Assembly (NCBI GenBank): GCA_001643675.2
Contig: LSRY02000044.1
Coordinates: forward strand, 62,001 to 126,000
Direction: 5' to 3'
Origin: Monocercomonoides exilis
Taxonomy: Eukaryota > Preaxostyla > Oxymonadida > Polymastigidae
DNA length: 64,000 bases
The position numbers and the translations under genes are program-made. The notes beneath the pieces were generated by a model. That model ran no database searches, was not told where the DNA came from, and saw only the letters and a program-made list of their open reading frames with translations. The number at the start of each line of letters is the position of its first letter. The stretch's first letter is position 1. Of the stretch, positions 56,456 through 64,000 are shown one piece after another.

Positions 56456-59400
56456 ATGAAAAAATTCAAACAATACGTTCAAGTTTTGTTGCAAACAAGA
56501 GGTTTTTCTTGTTATTGTCTATGCGTTTTATATGGATTTTGTATTTCGTCCAAATAGAAAAACTTCCTGATCTTTCATTTAGTGAAAAAATTTTTCCTAT
56601 TATTTTAGATTTACAGGAATCATTTTTGGAAAGAAATGTTCATGAAAAATTTGAGGATCTTTTCTTGATGCTAATCCAAATTTTAAATTCTTCCGAAGAA
56701 ATAATAATTGAAACAAGCCCAGAAGTATTTTCTGCACTTTTTGATGTACTCAAAAAAGCGATACATTTTCTACGGAATGGAAAGTTTGCTGATTTTCGAC
56801 AATAAACTTTTTTTTCTAGTTTTTTTTCTTATTTGTTATTATGATTTATAAAAGTGTATTAGAAGAAAATCAGAGAAAAATTGGATTCGAATTTTTACGT
56901 AATTGCCTTCATTTTTTGATTAGAATCATTAAAAATCGAGAAGATGTTTCAGATTCTATTGAAATATTATCAATGATTTTCCCATCGGACAAAAAGAAAT
57001 TTGTGAGTGATGAAGAATCAAGATTATTGCCTATTCGATTTCTTCAAAAAAGGAAAAAACATTTTTCAGACGATGCATTGCGCACCAAAGGCATTGAAGT
57101 GCATTTGCGTCTTTTGAAAATTGCGTTTAAGGAAAATCTCATACAAATTATTTCGCAAAAATTACATTCTCTCTTTGAAAGTTCAATTCAAAAACAGAAA
57201 TTTCCAGTTTCAGTAAATTATTTTCTAAGCCTCATCAAACCACTTGCTAATGTTTGTCATAAATTTTTCTGTTGAATTCAAATAATTATTGTATCATTTT
57301 GAATAATTTTTGACATTGTTTTCATTTTTTGAACAGGCAGCAATTTATCTTCATCCATCGTGCCTTAAAGACATCCCCAAAATATTCACTGGTCTCCTTT
57401 CTTTGGTGAAAGAAAACGTTCGCTTTGAAGAACTTGAACCAAAAAAGATTAAAAACGTCTACAAAGTCATTTCATTAGTTGAGCAGATATCTCACTATAT
57501 GAGTCATGTATGTCTTTTTGTTCATCTTGCTTAAATTTATGAATAATGTTTAAAAAATTATAATTATAATTATAACTATAATTATTATTTTTGACATATT
57601 TGTCAATTTTGACATGTTAATCGCTATCTGTTTTAATTAATAAATAAATAAATTAATAATTTTCAATGTTAGTTTCCAACCCAAGTAACCAGCAATCTTG
57701 TTGAGACAACTGTTCTCCATCTCTCTCTGCGTCTGATCTCCCACAGCGCGCAGCACATCCGCCTCGCCGGGCTGAGGCTCTTCCGCACTTTCACACACTC
57801 TCTGGCAGACCTGTACAAACCCTCGTTCTTCCACAAGGCCAGCGCAGGGGTGTTCTTCAGCAACAGCAGCGATGTCCTTCAGAAACACCCGGGCGATCAA
57901 TCAACTCGGACTTCTCGGCCTTCTCAATTTTCTCAATTTTCTCCGTCTTCTCAATCAATTTATTCTGCCAATCGCTCTTCTCAGCAGCCATATTTCACTC
58001 CACTGACTGACTCATCACAGGATCCTTTGTCAGACTATCAGTCATCATCATCATCACCTTCTTCTTCCTCCTCTTCCTCTTCCTCAACCAAATCCTCACG
58101 CACACTAACTTTCCCGAAGTTCAATGCCAAAGAGCAAACAAGCCGCCCAATCGAGTTTGCAGGCGATCTTCACTGCGACTCTGTGCTTATTCGCCCATTC
58201 ACCATTGGCGGAGACGAGCTGGTGGAGATTGTGTGTGAGTCCCCGGCAGTTAAGCTGCTGCAGAGGGAGATGGGCGAAGTGAAGAAAGGGCTGGCGCTGA
58301 AGAGGCTGCAGCGCGATCGGTGCTTCCAACAGGGGAAGATGGAGATGATGAGGGGGATTACAAGCAGGGGAGAAGAAGAAGAAGGAAAAGAAGAAGAAGA
58401 AGAAGAAAAAGGAGAAGGAGAAAAAGGAAAAGAAGAGCAGAGAGAACAAGAAGGAGGATTGAAAGAGGTGCTGAAGGAAGAGGCTGAGCTGTTAAAGATG
58501 ATGAAAGATGGCATTGAAGGAAAAGGAGATGAGGCGATGGAAGTGGAAAATGCAATTGAATTTGTAGCAGCAGCTGAAAAAGAAGAAGCAGAAGCAAGAG
58601 AAAGAGAAAGAGAAAGAGAAAGAGAAAGAGAAAGAGAAAGAGCAATGGCATTAGCCAAAGTGAGAGAAGAGGAAGAAGCAGCAAAAGCAAATGCAGCCAA
58701 AACGAAAGAAGAAGCAGAAGAAGCAGCATATTTGCAAGGAGTGTCAGAAGTGCCTGTGATGTCAGCGCTGATGTTTCTATTGACGTCTGCTGGCTTGTCA
58801 GGCGACGAAGAAGCAGAACTGGCTGAGCATAGTTTGAGCGAGCTGACTAATTTCTTCCCGTTCAGCGGCGAATGCTTCGAAGCGCTGCTGAGGATGTGTT
58901 ATGACGAGGAGACGATGAATGAGGCTGGGGCTGTGGCGGAAAGGCTGCTGATGGAGGCGAAAAGGAAGTGGAAGGCAGAGAGAGGGGAGGGAGAGAAGAA
59001 GGGAAGGGAAGATGGAGAAAGAGAAGGAAATGCAGAAGAGAGCATGAGAAATGCGAGCGATGTGAAAAGGCTGCTGGGTGTGCTGGACGCGGAAGAAGGC
59101 GTCGAGTTCCAGAGGTTTCTTCTTCAGACAGTCAGTCTGCAGCACTACGGAGAAGCAGGTTCTCCTGAGGCGATGATGCACTTCCACCCTGAGCTGCCTC
59201 TGTGCGCCAGCACCATTCTGCGCTGTGTTGTTCGCAATATGCCTGTGGAGTCGCTGATGCTGCTGTTTGCGGCAGAAAAAGCGAAGATACGCAGAAACGG
59301 AAGGATGTTTGATGAATTTGTGGAGGGGATTGATGCTTTTGCAGCTGCAACAGCAGCAGCAGGTGGTGGATTAGGAGGAGTAGGAGGAGGTTATGGAGGA

Positions 59401-60326
59401 GGTGGTGCTATGTATTCTTCCTCCTCTTTTTATCCTTCTAATCCTTATTTCCCTTCTGTTCCTTCAGTTTCTTCAGTGCCAACTGTTCTGTCTCATCCAG
59501 CACATCCTTCTCTGTTCTCCATCGACTCCACCACTCTTCAGAACCGCATTGTGAGTGCGCTCTTTGAAGACGGCGAAGAAGGCAAAGTAGCCGAATTGCT
59601 GAAGCTTCGCTCGATGTGCTCTGTTGCTGGGGAAGACTTGTATCTTCTGGCTGAGTTCTTCCAGGCGCTGGGCAGCCGTGTGGGGGAGATGGCAGAGGAG
59701 AGGAGGAAGAAAGCGGGTGGGAAGGGGGAGAAGGAGCTGCTGGCAGAAGGGATGATGAAGGAGATGCTGCTGCTGTTTCTGGTGCTTGTGATGGATGACA
59801 ATGACAGAATACTCGGGACATGCTTCAGACAGAACGAGGATGTGAGAGAAGGGAACATGCAAAATGCAATGAGCAATTGTGAATATGTTGGAAATAGCAG
59901 AGAGGAAGCTTATAATAATGGCCCTTTCTCTTCTTACACTTTTCATCCTCCTCATTCTCCTCCTCCTTCCTCTTTGTCACCACCACCATATGCATCATCA
60001 TCATCATCATCATCTTCTTCTTCTTCTTCATCAACAGCACACAACATCCAGCCAACTCAGTTTGTCTGCCCAGTCAACACAACTCCCCGGGATCTCTTCA
60101 CAGCTGCAATGGACTGCCTTCATCAATGCTTTGCCTCTCTTCCTTCGAGCGAGCTCTGTATGGATGTGCTTCGTGAGTGCTTGTTCCACATCCAACGTGA
60201 CCGATCCACTACTCAAATGACTATTCTGCTGGAAATGCTCTTCAAACAGTGTGAGGCTGTCATTGACACGGAGCTGAAGGCAGAGGGCGTTGCTTCTCTT
60301 TTCCAGGCAAAGGGCATCAGAAACAA

Positions 60327-60362
<36 letters not shown>

Positions 60363-60645
60363 GAAAGGAGAGCTTGTCTTCAAAGAGAAGATGTTCAGCC
60401 CAGGAAAAATGGAGTTGTCAGCTGAGCTGCTGAAGATGAATGTGGTTGAGATGGTTTTGACTTCTATCAGACAATTTCGCCGAACAGTTTATTTGTATTT
60501 CTCCGAGCAGCCAGCAGCACCTCAGTCTCTTCACTTATCCAATGTTTCTTCAATGCCTGCTCACTCACTGACACCTCCTCCTCTTTCTCCTCTTTCTCCT
60601 CCTTCAATACACGATATGCCATCATCTACTCCATTCCCTTTCTTC

Positions 60646-60677
<32 letters not shown>

Positions 60678-63600
60678 CTCTTCTTCTTCTTCTTCCTCTT
60701 CTTCCTCCTCCTCTGTCAAGACTCTTCCCACTGAGCCTGTCTCCTCTCAGAGGCTGGGTGCCTACACTGTCCGCGAGCACAGCCACTTCCGCCTCTCTTT
60801 CCTCGCCTGCCTTCTCAAGTCCCTCACCCCCATCGCCATCGGCGTCACCGCCGGCGCTGTGAAGCCAATCCAGCGCTTTGCCCCTGCCTCGCTGAGGGGA
60901 ATGGCTGAGGCAGCAGCAGAGCTGGAGAGGGTGTGGTGCCTGCTGATCAAAGAACCGCTGACAGACGGAGAAAGAGAAGACGCGCTGAATATGTTCATTC
61001 CGATGTTCTGCGAGCTGGTGCAGATGGCGTTTGTGAATGACAACAAAACAGCTGGAAGGGCGTCTTTGGAGACAAGAACAACTTCTTTTCAACAGTTCAC
61101 TCCATCTCAATATCTTCCTTCTCCTCAGCAATCATCATCATCAACATCATCATCTAACTTCTCTTTATATCTTCCTTCTAATACTCCTTCATGCCCTCCT
61201 CCTCAGCCACCCCCTTACACAGCATATCAGCTGATGGTAATGTGCACCAACCGCCTTCTATCCAGAACATGTGTCTCTGTCGTGCCTCTTTCTGTGTCGC
61301 CCACCAGGCTTCTGCTTTCTCCAGGTGATTTCTGCATCTTCAGGAGATTGTTTGAGGCAGTCAATTTGGAGATGGGTAGGATGAATGTGGTGCTGGATGA
61401 AGGAGACGGGAAGAAAAGAGGAGAAGACGAGGAAGGCGGAAGGAAAGAAAGAGAAGGAGAAGGAGAAAGAGAAGGGCAAGAGACAGTGAGGTATGAGTGG
61501 AATGAAGGAGCAGAGATTATTGGAGAGGCAGAGCTGTGGAACATCGCAATGATGTGGCCTGTTGATGGTCCGAAGAAAGGAAACGAAGTTGGTTTAATTG
61601 GAAGCTCCAACAAGAATTCTTCTTCTTATTCTTCTTCCTCTTCCTCTTCCTCCTCATCAACAGCAAGCAATGATAAACAGAAAAAACGGCCGAACAAAAT
61701 GACTACGATATTCAGCCAGACAGGTTTTGGGCAGGAGAAAAGGGAGGAGATGAACGAGGCGATGGAGCTGATCTTTTTGCAGTGTGTCCCCAACAAAGCG
61801 AAGAAGACAGACGATTCGTCGTGTGGAAGGAGGAAAGATGCAATCAGACGGATTGCGAAGGAGGTTGAAGAGCTGCTGAAGATCAGAAGGATTCCGAGGA
61901 AGACGCTGGAGAGAGAGAATTCTGTGGACATCACAAACACTCAGCTCCAAATGGCACAGACTGCTTTTCCGGTTTCTCTTTCTTCTTCTGCCTCTTCTTC
62001 CTCTTCATCTTCCTCCTCTTCCTCTCCTTCACTCCATCTGCCTCAGTCATTACAAGCACAGCTCATCCGCACTGAGAATGCTCTTCTTTTGTTGCTCCAT
62101 CTGATCTATGCGTGTCTTCCCCCAGCCACTCCCTTCGAGCGCATCAAGCAGCACACAGGCGACTCCACCTCTGCCTTTGGCATCTCCTTCTCCGCCTCCA
62201 CAGCTCTGCCTGACTTGCACACCTATTTCCGAGTCGGGGACTATGGATTAGTTGAGGTTGTGCTCACCCACGCTGACTGCATCCAGTCGCTCCGTCTGCG
62301 CATAGCAGACAAGCTGAAAGTGCCTCCGACAGACATCAAAGTCAACTACGGCGGGACCGACTACTCGTTCAGGAAGAACCTCCTTTTCGACTACTTCGGC
62401 AGAGAGAACGTGGAGAAGCTGGAGATTGACGTTGCTGTGTATGATCGCAAGCCCCCTCTGGATCCACACGACCCACTTGCGTTTCCTGAGAAGTCCTATC
62501 CACCTTCGTTCATCCTCTCTGAAGGCACAGAGCCGCAGGCGCTGTTTAGCAGCTCGGCGCATCTTTTGACCGATCTGATTGACTTGACGCCTGGCCTGAT
62601 GAGTCTGTGCAGACACTTGTTCTTCTTCTTCCCGCCGGGCGAGGCACTCCGCCGCGAAATCTTCAGGGCAAAACAAGGCACAGACTGGACCCAGATCTTC
62701 TGTGTGTCGTCGATCTACAGCCTCTACACTCAGAGCCAGCTGCAGGATGAGGCGAATGCTTTGCACATTTCTTCTTCTTCTTCTTCACAGTCATCTTCAT
62801 CATCGTCATCCTCTTCTTCTTCTTCCTCTTTATCATCATCTTCTTCTTCTTCTTCAATGTCAATCAAACCAGAAATCTCCCAATCCAAATCCAAACATCA
62901 GAAGCCCAACTCTTCTCTTCAGGCCTCGTGGCAGAGCAAACTGGAGATCGCTCTGAACGAAGTTGAGCAGCTGGTGAACCAGACGCAGCCACTCACTGAC
63001 TTCGACATGTTGGATGCTGATGTGTACAAAAAGCTCATCTGCTTCGTGAATGGGCCCGAATACACGCCGGATGACTTGCAGCACTGGAGATTCCGCTTCA
63101 TCGAGTCAGGAGGGCTCAGCTGTCTGCTCTCCATCCTCATCAACACTCCCATTCAGCCAGAACTTATCCCAGATGAATTCATGCAAAGCAGCAGCCAGGC
63201 ACTTGAATCGCATCGTTTGTCTTCTATGCCTTCTTCTATTTCTTCTTCGATGCCTTCTTCAATGTCTTCGTCTTCAGACAATTCAGCTGCTGCGTCAAAC
63301 AATTTGAACTCCTCAGCCATCAATCCTTACCCCCATCTCCCTCCTCGTCTGCTCTTCCTCCTTATGCGCATCGTATTTATGTTCATTTTGAACTCTTCAA
63401 CTTCTCCTTCTTCTGTGGCGTCAGTAGTAGCAGCTCAATATCCCTCATTCATCCGCCCGCCTGTTCTGATGGAGTATGTCACCACGTATGCGCTGAGTCA
63501 GTGTCCTGTCAGTTGCATCTGCACCACACCTGAAGTCGCTGCTCACCACACAAATGAAGAGCTTTTAGCGACAACTGCCTCCCTCAGCTCCCCAATTTCT

Positions 63601-64000
63601 CAAATCATTGTGTTCTTCACCCGCCTCTTGCAGCTGTATGCCCTCTTTGCCTGCCGCCTCACGATGAGCAACCCGTTTTTGAGTGCTCATCCGACATACA
63701 CAAAATTGTCTTCTGTTTCAGCGGGTGGATCAGTTCAGTCTCAAACAGCACCAAACATTCTGTCCTATTCGCCGTTTGCCACCAAGATGAGGGCAGATAA
63801 GATATCTGAGTATTCCTCTATCACTCCCATCAACGCTGAAGGGGAGCTTCGAGAATCAAGTTCCATTTCGATGAAGGAGCTGCTGTCGTCGTGGAGTGGA
63901 GAAAGAAACACGCTGAATACGCTCCTGACAGAAACACAAGAACAGTTTGAAGCGCTTTTCCAGAAGCCGAAGACTATCGCAAAGACGTTTGCGTATTATT
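56456..64000 (+). CDS. Second giant USP-type protein, N-terminal part (3'-partial), five exons
   Basis: Exons 56456-56501 (MKKFKQYVQVLLQTR), 56558-56783, 56855-57251, 57337-57507 and 57673 to beyond 64000. Introns are 56, 71, 85 and 165 nt, all GT-AG and in phase, giving 2389 residues so far with no stop. N-terminal helical repeats are followed by an Asp/Glu/Lys-rich stretch and Ser runs. A ubiquitin-like domain lies at about nt 62220-62460 (YFRVGDYGLVEVVLTH, LRLRIADKLKVPPTDIKVNY, LEIDVAVYDR). A block at 63070 (HWRFRFIESGGLSCLLSIL) matches SKTWRYRFVANGGLSALAAL of the gene at 40869, and the segments between align in order. It is therefore a paralogue of that USP; the Cys/His protease domain should lie downstream of the window. 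Family of USP9X/USP24/USP34 type by architecture. Confidence 0.78.
58597..58642 (+). repeat. (AGAGAA)n hexanucleotide repeat coding for Arg-Glu
   Basis: About seven to eight units code for an (RE)n run within the charged region of the second USP-type gene. Confidence 0.9.
60645..60717 (+). repeat. TCT/TCC triplet tract coding for polySer
   Basis: A run of about 23 Ser codons, mixed TCT and TCC. Similar tracts in the same gene lie near 61618, 61980 and 62770-62860. Confidence 0.9.

Noticed and set aside
1-64000. CRISPR arrays, tRNA or rRNA genes, bacterial operons
   Set aside because: No direct-repeat/spacer array, no cloverleaf or rRNA-like conserved sequence noticed, and the introns and giant genes point to a eukaryotic nuclear genome.
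1-64000. Trichomonas or a ciliate/hexamitid-type alternative code as the source
   Set aside because: Intron donors are diverse and lack the fixed Trichomonas branch/acceptor motif; no in-frame TAA or TAG is needed to read any conserved protein.

Overview
The window looks like nuclear DNA of an anaerobic flagellate, most probably an oxymonad (Preaxostyla, Metamonada; Monocercomonoides-like). The reasons are: giant, low-complexity serine-rich reading frames; the standard genetic code (long frames free of TAA/TAG/TGA, closed by TAA or TGA); many short GT-AG introns (about 56-258 nt) with loosely conserved donors (GTTTGT, GTATGT, GTGTGA, GTTAGT), unlike the strict intron signals of Trichomonas; a pyruvate, phosphate dikinase of the PPi-linked anaerobic glycolysis; an FtsX-like permease; and a secreted beta-helix/TM/degenerate-kinase protein. 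The assignment is inference; no rRNA or other marker lies in the window.

Layout. (1) 1-11175 (+): C-terminal half of a very divergent dynein heavy chain (end of AAA4, stalk, AAA5, AAA6, C-terminal domain) inflated by Ser-rich insertions; its 5' end lies outside the window. (2) 12805-16277 (-): five-exon FtsX-like permease. (3) 18045-21055 (-): three-exon PPDK, divergently paired with (4) an SRR1-like gene at 21209-22930 (+). (5) 23209-24595 (+): five-exon CDC50/LEM3 flippase subunit. (6) 24.6-28.4 kb: AT-rich DNA holding at least three palindromic MITE-like elements. (7) 28448-35350 (+): single-exon 2300-residue protein with signal peptide, beta-helix repeats, one TM helix and a pseudokinase-like tail. 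(8) 35.4-40.8 kb: a second repeat island with three clear MITE-like elements (two with TA flanks, one with a 6-bp target duplication), one decayed copy and apparent gene debris. (9) 40869-54815 (+): single-exon ubiquitin-specific protease of about 4650 residues. (10) 55223-56146 (-): secreted Gly/Cys-rich repeat protein. (11) 56456->64000 (+): five-exon N-terminal part of a second giant USP-type protein, a diverged tandem paralogue of gene 9, running off the window.

The genes do not form a pathway: they cover motility, membrane transport, PPi-linked energy metabolism, lipid flipping, surface sensing and ubiquitin removal. The most notable structures are the hairpin elements clustered on both sides of the beta-helix gene, the tandem pair of giant USPs with different intron content, the split catalytic motif of PPDK, and the decayed dynein motor scaffold filled with polyserine.
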